64,000 nt of DNA from a virus: IMG/VR virus record IMGVR_UViG_3300046532_001629, positions 1 to 64,000 of that record; one strand, written 5' to 3'. A program made the position numbers and the translations under genes. The notes beneath the pieces are model-generated. The model was given only the letters and a program-made list of their open reading frames with translations. It searched no databases and had not been told where the DNA came from. Positions 17,996-26,137 of the stretch are shown in pieces (position 1 is the first letter of the stretch; each line of letters starts with the position of its first letter).

Positions 17996-18010
17996 GTCTT
18001 TTTTGTTTGT

Positions 18011-18017
18011 CTAAATA
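18011..18017 (+). promoter_or_regulatory. Late promoter CTAAATA
   Basis: A CTAAATA box followed by CTAGTGTA, then a small hairpin (GTAAGA-ATAA-TCTTAC, 18023-18038) and an AGGAG site before the gene at 18058. It lies back-to-back with the minus-strand early promoter. Confidence 0.6.
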
Positions 18018-18057
18018 CTAGTGTAAGAATAATCTTACATACACACAGGAGACTATT

Positions 18058-18270
18058 ATGTCCACAAAATCAGGGTTCGAAATCCGAGCCGATCTACTAT
18101 CCCAAGCACAAGGAATTCTTACTGATAATTATCAGAGAGAAGTCGATGCTGTTTATCTACACAATGATAACAATCCCAATGAGAAGAAACCCTTACCATT
18201 GAGAGAGATTATGGGAGATGAAATCATTCTAGTTGCAAGACAACTAAATGAGTTTGTTACTGAAAAGTAA
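18058..18270 (+). CDS. Conserved small phage protein
   Basis: A 70-residue soluble protein starting MSTKSGFEIRADLLSQAQGIL, with a C-terminal REIMGDEIILVARQLNEFV helix. Similar short proteins lie after gp23 in marine T4-like phages as I remember them, but no function is known to me. It has an AGGAG site and its own late promoter, and a strong terminator follows, so it is a monocistronic late unit. Confidence 0.7.
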   Translation: MSTKSGFEIRADLLSQAQGILTDNYQREVDAVYLHNDNNPNEKKPLPLREIMGDEIILVARQLNEFVTEK

Positions 18271-18275
18271 CGATT

Positions 18276-18299
18276 TGGGGGGAAACCCCCATTTTATTT
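18276..18299 (+). terminator. Rho-independent terminator
   Basis: TGGGGG(18276-18281)-GAAA-CCCCCA(18286-18291) with a GNRA loop, followed by TTTTATTT. Confidence 0.8.
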
Positions 18300-18301
18300 A
18301 C

Positions 18302-18308
18302 CTAAATA
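18302..18308 (+). promoter_or_regulatory. Late promoter CTAAATA
   Basis: A CTAAATA box directly after the terminator, followed by TAGGTATA and a GGAG site before the ATG at 18328. Confidence 0.6.
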
Positions 18309-18327
18309 TAGGTATACGGAGAATATT

Positions 18328-18546
18328 ATGAGTGAATACAAAAAAACAGTGAAGGTTCTAGAGGGGCCATGGGAAGCAGAAACGTTTCCACAAGGTGAGG
18401 AGACAACGGATGTTATCTCTAGGAAGACCGTAACGACATATATCCAAGATGGATATCTATGTGAGAACACAGTAACGAGAGAGTATAGAGATAACGATTA
18501 CTTCGATACCTCTTCTACTAAAAGGATAACAAGAATACATGGCTAG
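18328..18546 (+). CDS. Hypothetical small protein
   Basis: A 72-residue, beta-rich polar protein (KTVKVLEGPWEAETFP... TVTTYIQDGYLCENTVTREY). No motif or membrane segment is recognised. Its stop overlaps the next start by 8 nt, so it is coupled to the gp3-like tail gene and probably late-expressed and structural or assembly-related. Confidence 0.6.
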   Translation: MSEYKKTVKVLEGPWEAETFPQGEETTDVISRKTVTTYIQDGYLCENTVTREYRDNDYFDTSSTKRITRIHG

Positions 18547-19072
18547 CATTAACAAATCAACTCTCAATAAGAATAATTTTAAACTTATTATTGATAAACT
18601 TCCAACAGTCGAGTACTTTGTACAGTCGGTAAACATTCCTGGCCTGTCCTTTACAGAAGTGGAGTTTGGTGCTGGTGTTGGTCTTGATGCATTTTTCCCA
18701 GGCGACAAAGTAACCTTCGATAACCTTGAAGTGACATTCCTAGTCGATGAAGACTTAGAGAACTTCAAAGAAGTCTATGATTGGATTGGTGCAATTGTTC
18801 CTATACACGACTCAGGTGACTTTAGTAAGTGGACTGATTCTAAATCAACTAGAGGTGTCCTTGCCTCAATAGACAATGACCTTAACCAGTACAGTCAGAT
18901 TACACTAGTAACAAACACTAACAAAAATATACCCAACAAATACTTCAGGTTCTATGACTGTTTCCCAACTGCACTTAGTGGCATGGAACTCAAGTCAGGT
19001 GAGTCAGGGGAGGCAGTCACATGTACTGTAACCTTTAGATTCACATACTACGACATAGAATCCACTAGTTAA
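18539..19072 (+). CDS. Tail completion protein gp3-like (tail-tube fold)
   Basis: A 177-residue protein beginning with NFKLIIDKLPTVEYFVQSVNIPGLS, a pattern shared by tail-tube-like and tube-terminator proteins. It ends in a CTVTFRFTYYD strand. In marine T4-like phages the gene between gp23 and uvsY is annotated gp3 (tail completion; T4 gp3 has 176 residues). The match here rests on position, length and tube-like motifs. It would cap the growing tail tube. Confidence 0.65.
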   Translation: MASINKSTLNKNNFKLIIDKLPTVEYFVQSVNIPGLSFTEVEFGAGVGLDAFFPGDKVTFDNLEVTFLVDEDLENFKEVYDWIGAIVPIHDSGDFSKWTDSKSTRGVLASIDNDLNQYSQITLVTNTNKNIPNKYFRFYDCFPTALSGMELKSGESGEAVTCTVTFRFTYYDIESTS

Positions 19073-19088
19073 AAACCCCTTTTCGTGA

Positions 19089-19094
19089 TATAAT
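19089..19094 (+). promoter_or_regulatory. -10 box TATAAT, leaderless arrangement before uvsY
   Basis: TATAAT is followed by 6 nt (tatagt) and then the uvsY ATG, so transcription should start at the AUG. The -35 region is weak. Confidence 0.55.
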
Positions 19095-19100
19095 TATAGT

Positions 19101-19544
19101 ATGAACTTAGATGAATTGAAAATTGAGTGGACGAAAGATTGTGAGATAGACGATATCGAATTAGATACTGCATCTCTAGAAGTCCCTAAACTCCACGCAA
19201 AATACCAAGATTTACTTACCAGTAAACTAATCCTTGCAAAAACTTACGAATATAAGTATAACCTATTGTTGAAAGATAAGTGGTTGTGGTACAACGGTAA
19301 GATGGACTCAGATAGGATTAATGAACTAGGTTGGCCACACGACCCATTAGATGGTGTGTCTGTTATGAAAGCAGATATGCACTACTTCTATAATGCAGAC
19401 CCCGATCTAGCACAACTAAAAGCACGACAAGAACTATTGAAAATAACTATAGATTTTCTTAAAGAATGTATGCAAAACATTACTTGGAGACACCAAACGA
19501 TTAAGAACACAATCGATTGGAGAAAGTTCATGGCTGGGAGTTAA
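19101..19544 (+). CDS. uvsY: Recombination mediator UvsY-like
   Basis: A 147-residue helical protein matching T4 UvsY (137 residues) in length and layout. It has an acidic N-terminal segment (LKIEWTKDCEIDDIEL), YQDLLTSKLILAKTYEYKYNLLLKDKWLWYNGK, and a C-terminal ITWRHQTIKNTIDWRKFMAG ending like T4 UvsY. It loads the UvsX recombinase onto gp32-coated single-stranded DNA. Its place just before uvsW supports the call. Confidence 0.82.
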   Translation: MNLDELKIEWTKDCEIDDIELDTASLEVPKLHAKYQDLLTSKLILAKTYEYKYNLLLKDKWLWYNGKMDSDRINELGWPHDPLDGVSVMKADMHYFYNADPDLAQLKARQELLKITIDFLKECMQNITWRHQTIKNTIDWRKFMAGS

Positions 19545-19546
19545 TT

Positions 19547-20230
19547 ATGATATTAGAAAATTATATTTGGACTGCACCTTCATTCTTCACAAAGGAAGAG
19601 GTTGCTCAAATCCATGTTGCATCTGAAAAGTTGCCGTTGAAAAATTCAATGATTGGACAGACCAATCGTACCCAAGACTCTGAAGAGTCGTCTTCAGAGG
19701 GTAAGACAGACCATTCTATTAGACAGGGTGGTAACAAGTGGTTCATCAATGAAGAAAATCATATGCCGGCACACCTCAATGAGAAGATGGCAGCTGCACT
19801 TAATCAGGCAAACATGGATTCACGATGGAATCACACCATTGAGTATCAAGAAAATCCTCAGTACACTATTTACAATGCACCCAAAGAAAAAAAAGGTGGT
19901 GACTTCTATACATGGCATACAGATGCCGGGCCGATACACTACGATAATGGAATGCACAGAAAGTTATCAATGACTATTCAGTTATCAGAGCCAGATGATT
20001 ATGAGGGTGGACACTTTCAGTGGTTAGAACCTCATAGACAATTTGATCGTCTAAAGCAAACAGACAACACAATCAATATTGAAAACAGTATTCAAACAGT
20101 CCCATTCTCTGCCAGAGAGATAGGAAGTGTCATTGTATTTCCATCATTCTTATATCACCAAGTAACACCTGTACTATCAGGCTGTAGAAAATCCTTGGTA
20201 GTTTGGTATGTTGGAAAACCCTATGTCTAA
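19547..20230 (+). CDS. 2OG-Fe(II) oxygenase (PKHD-type hydroxylase-like)
   Basis: A 228-residue oxygenase. YTWHTDAGP holds the HxD iron ligands. RKLSMTIQLSEPDDYEGGHF is the PKHD-type strand, VIVFPSFLYHQVTPV has the distal His, and RKSLVVWYVG has the 2OG Arg. The ATG at 19547 is used because GGGAG lies 6 nt upstream; an upstream in-frame start would run into uvsY. It sits between uvsY and uvsW, so it is part of a core recombination operon despite being accessory. Substrate unknown. Confidence 0.85.
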   Translation: MILENYIWTAPSFFTKEEVAQIHVASEKLPLKNSMIGQTNRTQDSEESSSEGKTDHSIRQGGNKWFINEENHMPAHLNEKMAAALNQANMDSRWNHTIEYQENPQYTIYNAPKEKKGGDFYTWHTDAGPIHYDNGMHRKLSMTIQLSEPDDYEGGHFQWLEPHRQFDRLKQTDNTINIENSIQTVPFSAREIGSVIVFPSFLYHQVTPVLSGCRKSLVVWYVGKPYV

Positions 20231-21656
20231 ACCCATCGTCACAGTAACCAAGCTTGATGAAGTCTTCATGCAAGTTAATTGTCCCGATGACGGACTGGCA
20301 AAAGACCTGTTCGATTTCTTTTCATACATGGTTCCTAATCACAAATTCATGCCATCATTCCGTTCAGGGTTTTGGGATGGTAAAGTAAGACTATTTTCAA
20401 TCAAGACAAGAAAAATTTATATCGGTCTACTCCCATATGTTGATGAGTTCTGTAGAGAACGAGGATACGACTTTCGGGGGGTGCATGATGTAATAGGTGA
20501 GAAGATTAGAAACTTGCCTGAAGTAGAAAAGGAGTTCAAACAACAACTAAAGTCGTGGGACATTCCAATGGTTCCTAGAGACTACCAATTAGAGGCATTC
20601 AAAAGTGCAATCGGATATGGACGGCAATTACTATTATCTCCAACAGCAAGTGGAAAGTCACTTATCATTTATATGTTGGTACGATGGTTTAATACTAAAA
20701 CTGTCATCATTGTTCCTACTACATCACTTGTAGAACAGATGACAAAAGATTTTCAGGAGTACGGTTACAAAGACCCGATCTGTAAAATCTATTCTAAACA
20801 ACCAGTCTTCGATGCAGACATTACCATTACAACATGGCAGTCATTTGCAAAAGCCCCCAAAGAAGTACTTCAATCATTTGGAATGGTTGTAGGAGACGAG
20901 GCACATTTATTTAAAGCAGATGTACTGAAGGGTATCCTAGAGAAGATGAAGGACACTGCAATACGAATTGGTACGACAGGTACACTGGACGGAAGTGAAG
21001 TCCACAGACTACAACTGGAAGGTTTGTTTGGCCCAGTGAAGAAAGTCATAACTACAAAAGAATTGATGGATGAGGGAACGATTGCAAATCTTTCTATAGA
21101 TTGTGTCATACTACGTCATACTAAACAGAAGAAAACTACCTATGTGGATGAGATGGATTATCTCGTATCTCACGAAGGTAGAAATGACTTTATATGCAAC
21201 CTCGTGTACAGTCTTAAAGGAAACACCTTGGTGTTATTCCAGTACGTAGAGAAACACGGTGCTGTCCTACACAACAAAATGATGAAACGATTGGATGATC
21301 AGTTACACTATGTGTACGGTGGAACAGATGTGAAAGACCGAGAAGAGGTGAGAGTCCTTGTTGAGAAAGCAAACGATAATGTTATACTTGCATCATATGG
21401 AACCTTCTCTACAGGTGTAAACATTAAGAAGATAGATAATGTAGTCTTTGCATCCCCATCTAAATCACGAATTAGGAACTTACAATCAATTGGTAGGGGT
21501 CTAAGAAAGGCTGAGGGAAAGACCACCATGAGATTGTTTGATATTGCAGATGACCTACAATGTAACAATTATACCCTGAAGCACCTTAAAGAACGTATAA
21601 ATATATACAACGAAGAAGGATTTTCATATGAGATTAAACAGTTCAATTTAAAATGA
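20223..21656 (+). CDS. uvsW: DNA/RNA helicase UvsW-like
   Basis: A 477-residue superfamily 2 helicase matching T4 UvsW (503). The N-terminal substrate domain (FDFFSYMVPNHKFMPSFRSGFWDGKVRLFS) is followed by PRDYQLEAF and Walker A SPTASGKS. DEAH-type VVGDEAHLF, SAT-like GTTGTL, and motif VI QSIGRGLRK complete the helicase core. It remodels recombination intermediates and R-loops. The ATG at 20223 is preferred over 20208 because a GGAAA lies upstream; the choice is uncertain. Confidence 0.93.
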   Translation: MSKPIVTVTKLDEVFMQVNCPDDGLAKDLFDFFSYMVPNHKFMPSFRSGFWDGKVRLFSIKTRKIYIGLLPYVDEFCRERGYDFRGVHDVIGEKIRNLPEVEKEFKQQLKSWDIPMVPRDYQLEAFKSAIGYGRQLLLSPTASGKSLIIYMLVRWFNTKTVIIVPTTSLVEQMTKDFQEYGYKDPICKIYSKQPVFDADITITTWQSFAKAPKEVLQSFGMVVGDEAHLFKADVLKGILEKMKDTAIRIGTTGTLDGSEVHRLQLEGLFGPVKKVITTKELMDEGTIANLSIDCVILRHTKQKKTTYVDEMDYLVSHEGRNDFICNLVYSLKGNTLVLFQYVEKHGAVLHNKMMKRLDDQLHYVYGGTDVKDREEVRVLVEKANDNVILASYGTFSTGVNIKKIDNVVFASPSKSRIRNLQSIGRGLRKAEGKTTMRLFDIADDLQCNNYTLKHLKERINIYNEEGFSYEIKQFNLK

Positions 21657-21820
21657 AACATTTAAACGATATACATATGGGGTACTTCAAACATCTTGCT
21701 CATGCATGGAGAATGGCATTCATTCTTATTGTTCATGGGTTCTTTCCATGGGTATGGGAAACAAAGGTGAGTGATGAAATTATGTCATACCACAATGAGG
21801 AGGCCGAGAATGAAATATGA
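21653..21820 (+). CDS. Small membrane protein, DUF6356-like
   Basis: A 55-residue protein whose ATG overlaps the uvsW stop (ATGA). It begins MKHLNDIHMGYFKHLAHAWR, followed by one hydrophobic helix (MAFILIVHGFFPWVW) and an acidic tail. The pattern resembles the short DUF6356 family of one-helix membrane proteins. Function unknown. A TATAAATA at 21596-21603, inside uvsW, could serve it as an internal late promoter. Confidence 0.6.
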   Translation: MKHLNDIHMGYFKHLAHAWRMAFILIVHGFFPWVWETKVSDEIMSYHNEEAENEI

Positions 21821-22250
21821 AGTTGTAAAACTTAGGACTGGTTCTGAAATCTGTGGAATGATAAAGGACATGGATGAGTGGATTGAAATCACACTCCCAA
21901 TGATATGTCAATTGACTAAGATGGGAGCTATGGAAACTCTTGCTACGTTCATACCATACGCACCTTTAAGTAAAGATTCTATTATCACCATTGCAAGAGA
22001 TGATGTGATGCATAGAAGTAACTTGAATGAACAGTTCATACCGTTTTACGATGAAGCATCTTCTAGATGGTTAACCATGGTAGAGTCTGAAACAATTCCA
22101 TTAACTAACAAGATGCCTACTAAGGAGATGGTATCACGAACAGTTGGTGCCATGTTAGAGAATATGACAGACGAAGAGTTGGATGCTTTTGAAGATGAAG
22201 AATTGATGGATGACCTTACTCCACCTATGGATAAAGCATTATTGCATTGA
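21810..22250 (+). CDS. Conserved phage protein with Sm-like N-terminus
   Basis: A 146-residue protein. The start at 21810 is set by GAGGAGG (21797-21803) 6 nt upstream. The N-terminal ~75 residues (YEVVKLRTGSEICGMIKDMDEWIEI) look like an Sm/Lsm-type beta barrel; the short gene at 51386 has a related start (LRLLGGETILGRV). The C-terminus is acidic (DEELDAFEDEELMDDL). An RNA- or protein-binding role is possible but unproven. Confidence 0.6.
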   Translation: MKYEVVKLRTGSEICGMIKDMDEWIEITLPMICQLTKMGAMETLATFIPYAPLSKDSIITIARDDVMHRSNLNEQFIPFYDEASSRWLTMVESETIPLTNKMPTKEMVSRTVGAMLENMTDEELDAFEDEELMDDLTPPMDKALLH

Positions 22251-22274
22251 TCAAATGATGCACTTTTTGTTTGT

Positions 22275-22281
22275 CTAAATA
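22275..22281 (+). promoter_or_regulatory. Late promoter CTAAATA
   Basis: TTTGTCTAAATA, the same context as at 18011, lies 49 nt before the ATG at 22331; AAGGA precedes that ATG. Confidence 0.6.
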
Positions 22282-22330
22282 TCCGTGTATAATTAAATAT
22301 ACAAATAACTTATATAACTAAAGGAAAACC

Positions 22331-22498
22331 ATGTCCACAGCAATTATGATTGCGAAGAGCATGGTACGAAAAGCTAGAGAAGTTTCAGATAACAGATTCG
22401 TCTGTAAGATTTGTGACACTATCGAATTTCTAGTGCTGTTGACTCTTCCGTTTGCCCTCCCATTTCTTGTGATGATCACAACAATCAAGGGATATTAA
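22331..22498 (+). CDS. Small one-helix membrane protein
   Basis: A 55-residue ORF with an AAGGA site 5 nt upstream and a late promoter. It has a basic N-terminal half (KSMVRKAREVSDNRF), a CKIC pair, then a hydrophobic helix (LVLLTLPFALPFLVMITTI). It could be a holin-like or membrane-associated late protein. No family recognised. Confidence 0.5.
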   Translation: MSTAIMIAKSMVRKAREVSDNRFVCKICDTIEFLVLLTLPFALPFLVMITTIKGY

Positions 22499-22551
22499 AA
22501 CAACACCCAAAACCCAGTGCAGAGGTAATTCTTTGCACTAATTTTGCAACC

Positions 22552-22558
22552 CTAAATA
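22552..22558 (+). promoter_or_regulatory. Late promoter CTAAATA, leaderless arrangement
   Basis: CTAAATA, 5 nt, ATG at 22564; the same spacing as at gp20 and iscU. Confidence 0.5.
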
Positions 22559-22563
22559 AATGT

Positions 22564-22647
22564 ATGAAGAAGAATAAGGTGACACGTCCTGTATCCCTTA
22601 TTAGTATATTCCCCTTGGGACATATTAATTTTAACACAGATTTCTGA
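22564..22647 (+). CDS. 27-residue micro-ORF
   Basis: An ATG exactly 5 nt after a late box opens a 27-codon frame (MKKNKVTRPVSLISIFPLGH...). It is basic then mildly hydrophobic. A GAGGAG just after its stop precedes a GTG with a further 15-codon frame. Support comes only from the promoter spacing, so this is a weak call. The remaining ~100 nt up to gp55 hold only the gp55 promoter. Confidence 0.3.
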   Translation: MKKNKVTRPVSLISIFPLGHINFNTDF

Positions 22648-22711
22648 GGAGTCAAGTGGGTTTCTCAAAATACTTCAAATTAATTAAATTCAATAATCAC
22701 TAAAAACCCCC

Positions 22712-22739
22712 TTGTCAATACCCGATTTATCCGTATAAT
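22712..22739 (+). promoter_or_regulatory. Early promoter of gp55, leaderless arrangement
   Basis: TTGTCA (22712-22717), 16-nt spacer, TATAAT (22734-22739), 6 nt, then the gp55 ATG. A preceding AAAAACCCCC tract recurs at several other early promoters. Confidence 0.65.
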
Positions 22740-22745
22740 AGAGGT

Positions 22746-23339
22746 ATGACTACTAAAAAAGCAATCAAGAAAGACCCAAAGAAAGCAGTCCATTACGTAT
22801 CCAACAAAGATTTCACAATTGCTGTTGCAGAATATGTTGTACTCCTTAAAGCTTCAAAAGAAAACGAAACCGAGAAACCTCGTATGTCAGAGTATATCGG
22901 TGAGTGTATCTATAAGATTTCTACTCGACTATCGACTAGACCTAACTTTATAAACTACACATATAGAGACGAGATGATTTGTGATGCAATCGAAAACTGC
23001 ATACAATACATCGGGAATTTCAATACAGAAAAGTCTAACAATGCATTCGCATATGTTACTCAGATTTGTTACTATGCTTTCCTACGAAGAATACAAAAGG
23101 AAAAGAAACAAGTCTACATTAAACAGAAATCAACCATGGAATCAAGTATCACTATGGATTCGTTTTCTACTATAGATGGTCAACATGACCCCATGCTCAC
23201 GAATACAAATGTCGAATGGTTACAGGAACACATGAATCACGTAGAGTATGCACCCCGAAAATCAAAAAGAGCAGCAAGCAAAAAGAACAATTTGGAAACA
23301 AACTTCTCTGAAGAAGAACCGAATCCAATAGAGGACTAA
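22746..23339 (+). CDS. 55: Late-transcription sigma factor gp55-like
   Basis: A 197-residue sigma factor matching T4 gp55 (185). It has the YVSNKDFTIAVAEY start, PNFINYTYRDEMICDAIENCIQYIGNF (region 2 core) and NNAFAYVTQICYYAFLRRIQKEKK. With core RNA polymerase and the gp45 clamp it recognises the late box. About twenty TATAAATA/CTAAATA sites in this window are its likely targets. Its own promoter is early-type with 6 nt to the ATG. The stop is followed within 4 nt by the AUU start of gp47. Confidence 0.93.
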   Translation: MTTKKAIKKDPKKAVHYVSNKDFTIAVAEYVVLLKASKENETEKPRMSEYIGECIYKISTRLSTRPNFINYTYRDEMICDAIENCIQYIGNFNTEKSNNAFAYVTQICYYAFLRRIQKEKKQVYIKQKSTMESSITMDSFSTIDGQHDPMLTNTNVEWLQEHMNHVEYAPRKSKRAASKKNNLETNFSEEEPNPIED

Positions 23340-23342
23340 ATT

Positions 23343-24413
23343 ATTAAGATCGCTATATTAAATGACACCCACGCAGGTGTTAGGTCGGATATGATAGAAA
23401 TGGCAAAGTATCAAGGTCGTTTCTACGAGGAAGTTTTCTTCCCATATCTAGATGAACATGATATCAAACAAGTTATCCACTTGGGAGATTACTTTGACAG
23501 ACGGAAGTATATCAACTTCTCCAGTCTTGCAGAGAATAGGAAGCACTTTATTGACCCTTTGGTCAAGAGAGGAATTCACATGGATTTGATCTTGGGTAAT
23601 CATGACACCTATTATAAGAACACCAACGATGTAAACTCCCCCGAACTGCTACTGTTCAATGAGAGTAACATCAATGTGATACAAGAACCTCAAATTAAAG
23701 AGTACGATGGATTTAAACTTGCACTAGTACCGTGGATTAATCCCGAGAACTATGCAGACTCAGTTGAGTTCTTATTGAACGCACCCAGTACACATTGTTT
23801 CGGACACTTTGAGATCGAAGGTGCATTGATGCAGCCTGGATTTAATTGTCCACATGGACTAGATCACACATACCTAAAAAGATTTGAACAAGTGTTGAGT
23901 GGACACTTCCACCATAAATCTGAAGTGGGCAATGTTAGATACCTAGGTTCTCAAATGCAATTCACTTGGTCAGACTATAATGACAACAAGTACTTCCACA
24001 TCTTTGATACGGAGACTTTGGAGATACTACCTGTTCATAATCCGATCACGATGTTCGAGAAAGTCTTCTATGACGACACTAAGTTCGAAAAATTCGAAGA
24101 CATTAATGATATGGATTTCTCAAATGTTGCAGGAAAGTTTGTAAAGCTTATCGTTATTAATAAGGACAATCCATATTGGTTCGACACATTCCTTGATAAA
24201 GTACACGCACAAAATCCGTTACACTTACAAGTAGTTGATGACAACAAACACATGGACTTCTTTGGTGACGATGATATGGAAGACATTGAAGACACTCTTA
24301 CTATACTAGGAAAATATGTTGACGGACTAGAGATACAAGGGAAGAAAAAACCCCTTAACGAATTGATGACTTCATTGTATAATGAAGCTTTAGATCAGCA
24401 CAACTACTTATGA
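23343..24413 (+). CDS. 47: Recombination endonuclease subunit gp47-like, AUU start
   Basis: A 356-residue Mre11-type nuclease. The motif I residues (ILNDTHAG) lie before the first ATG (23391), so the protein must begin earlier. In frame, the gp55 TAA is followed by ATT ATT AAG ATC GCT. GAGGA (23331-23335) is 7 nt before the ATT at 23343, aligning it with the Met of T4 gp47 (MKIL). Further phosphoesterase motifs are HLGDYFDRR, LGNHD and SGHFHHKS. With gp46 it resects ends for recombination. A base error turning ATG into ATT is the alternative. Confidence 0.9.
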   Translation: MKIAILNDTHAGVRSDMIEMAKYQGRFYEEVFFPYLDEHDIKQVIHLGDYFDRRKYINFSSLAENRKHFIDPLVKRGIHMDLILGNHDTYYKNTNDVNSPELLLFNESNINVIQEPQIKEYDGFKLALVPWINPENYADSVEFLLNAPSTHCFGHFEIEGALMQPGFNCPHGLDHTYLKRFEQVLSGHFHHKSEVGNVRYLGSQMQFTWSDYNDNKYFHIFDTETLEILPVHNPITMFEKVFYDDTKFEKFEDINDMDFSNVAGKFVKLIVINKDNPYWFDTFLDKVHAQNPLHLQVVDDNKHMDFFGDDDMEDIEDTLTILGKYVDGLEIQGKKKPLNELMTSLYNEALDQHNYL

Positions 24414-26125
24414 TTATATTTAAAAAAGTACGGTGGAAGAACTTACTTTCATCGGGTAATAACTTTACCGAAATACAACTGGATTCCCATCAAACTACAC
24501 TGGTTCTAGGTGAGAACGGTGCAGGGAAATCTACACTACTAGACGCAATGTGCTTTGGTTTGTATGGACGTGGGTTCAGAAACCTCAAGAAAGAACTCCT
24601 TATTAATAGTGTAAACGAGAAAGGACTATTAGTAGAAGTAGAGTTTACTATCGGTAGACGTGAATACAAAGTTATCCGTGGTGCAAAACCAAACAAATTT
24701 GAGATACACGTGGATGGTGTATTCGTTAATCAAGACGCAACAGTAAGAGACTATCAAGAACACTTAGAGAAGAACATTCTCAAGATGTCGTATCGTTCAT
24801 TTACACAAGTTGCAATTCTAGGTAGTGCAAACTTCGTCCCCTTTATGCAGTTGAAAGCCAAGGACAGACGAAACCTTGTAGAAGACCTACTCGATATTAG
24901 TATCTTTAGTACGATGAGTGATATACTGAGAAAAAGAGTATCTAACCACACTGTAGAGATTCGAGAGAACGTCCATGAGATAAATATCATGGAAGAAAGA
25001 ATTCAAGGATTGTCCTCACAACTAGAAGCATTACGTGAGAACCGAGATCATAAGATTGGTAAGTTTGAAACAACTATCAACGAAACCAACACGAATATTG
25101 AAGACCTTTTAGGAAAGGTAGACGAGAAGACTACCGTTATCGGAGAGAAGACCAGTTCTATCTCTGATAGAGACCCACAAGGTGACCGACTTAAACAAGC
25201 AATGGATATTTCCAAAACACTGGAAACTAAACGACAACGCATTATTAAGGAGATTGAATTTTATGAGTCAAATGATAATTGTCCAACCTGTAAGCAGGAT
25301 TTAGATGAGGAACACAAAGAAACTCACGTTGCAGAGAAACAGGCAAAGAAGGAAGAGTTGGCACTTGCACTTGAGCAAATCGCCAGAACCATCGAAGATT
25401 CCACCAATAGAATGGAGGAGATTAGAAGAGTCCAAGAAGGAGTAGATTCCCTTCAACGACAAATCTCAGTTCTCCAATCAGAAATTGTTTCAAACCAAAA
25501 GTACATCGGCAAACTTCAGAAAGAGATTGAAGACCTAAAGACAGAAGCTTCGGTTAATAACAATGCACAGGATATGATTGACGACAACGAAGAGAAGTTG
25601 GATATACTACACTCTAAAAAAGAGTCCCTTGTATCACAGGGACACTACTACGACATTGCACAAACATTGCTCAGAGATCAAGGTGTTAAACAGAAGATAA
25701 TCAAACAGTACGTTCCAGTGATGAACAACATGATTAATAAATACCTTGCATCCCTAGAGTTCTTTGTTGGGTTTGAATTAGACGAATCTTTTGAAGAGAC
25801 TATTAAGTCTAGATTCCGAGACGTATTCAAGTACGACAATTTCTCCCAAGGAGAGAAGATGAGGATTGACCTTGCCCTTCTGTTTACGTGGAGAACTATT
25901 GCAAGAATGAAGAATAGTGTGAACACTAACCTATTGATTTTAGATGAAGTGTTCGACTCGTCTTTAGACACAAACGGCACAGATGACTTCTTAAAGTTAC
26001 TAAACACCTTGACAGAAAAGACTAACTGTTTTATAATTAGTCACAAGGGTGAAGCACTCTACGATAAATTTAACAATGTTATTCGATTTGAGAAGCATAA
26101 AAACTTCTCACGAGTTGCAGAATAG
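24410..26125 (+). CDS. 46: Recombination endonuclease subunit gp46-like (Rad50 family)
   Basis: A 571-residue SMC-like ATPase (T4 gp46: 560). Walker A is GENGAGKST at residues 34-42. Long coiled-coil arms flank a CPTCKQDL zinc-hook motif near residue 295, followed by the signature FSQGEKMRIDLAL and Walker B LLILDEVFDSS. It starts in a 4-nt overlap with gp47 and forms the end-processing complex with it. It supports recombination-dependent replication and host DNA degradation. Confidence 0.95.
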   Translation: MIIFKKVRWKNLLSSGNNFTEIQLDSHQTTLVLGENGAGKSTLLDAMCFGLYGRGFRNLKKELLINSVNEKGLLVEVEFTIGRREYKVIRGAKPNKFEIHVDGVFVNQDATVRDYQEHLEKNILKMSYRSFTQVAILGSANFVPFMQLKAKDRRNLVEDLLDISIFSTMSDILRKRVSNHTVEIRENVHEINIMEERIQGLSSQLEALRENRDHKIGKFETTINETNTNIEDLLGKVDEKTTVIGEKTSSISDRDPQGDRLKQAMDISKTLETKRQRIIKEIEFYESNDNCPTCKQDLDEEHKETHVAEKQAKKEELALALEQIARTIEDSTNRMEEIRRVQEGVDSLQRQISVLQSEIVSNQKYIGKLQKEIEDLKTEASVNNNAQDMIDDNEEKLDILHSKKESLVSQGHYYDIAQTLLRDQGVKQKIIKQYVPVMNNMINKYLASLEFFVGFELDESFEETIKSRFRDVFKYDNFSQGEKMRIDLALLFTWRTIARMKNSVNTNLLILDEVFDSSLDTNGTDDFLKLLNTLTEKTNCFIISHKGEALYDKFNNVIRFEKHKNFSRVAE

Positions 26126-26132
26126 ATAAATA
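26126..26132 (+). promoter_or_regulatory. Late promoter ATAAATA, leaderless arrangement
   Basis: ATAAATA, 5 nt (gtatt), ATG at 26138. The box overlaps the end of gp46 (stop 26123-26125) by adjacency only. Confidence 0.65.
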
Positions 26133-26137
26133 GTATT

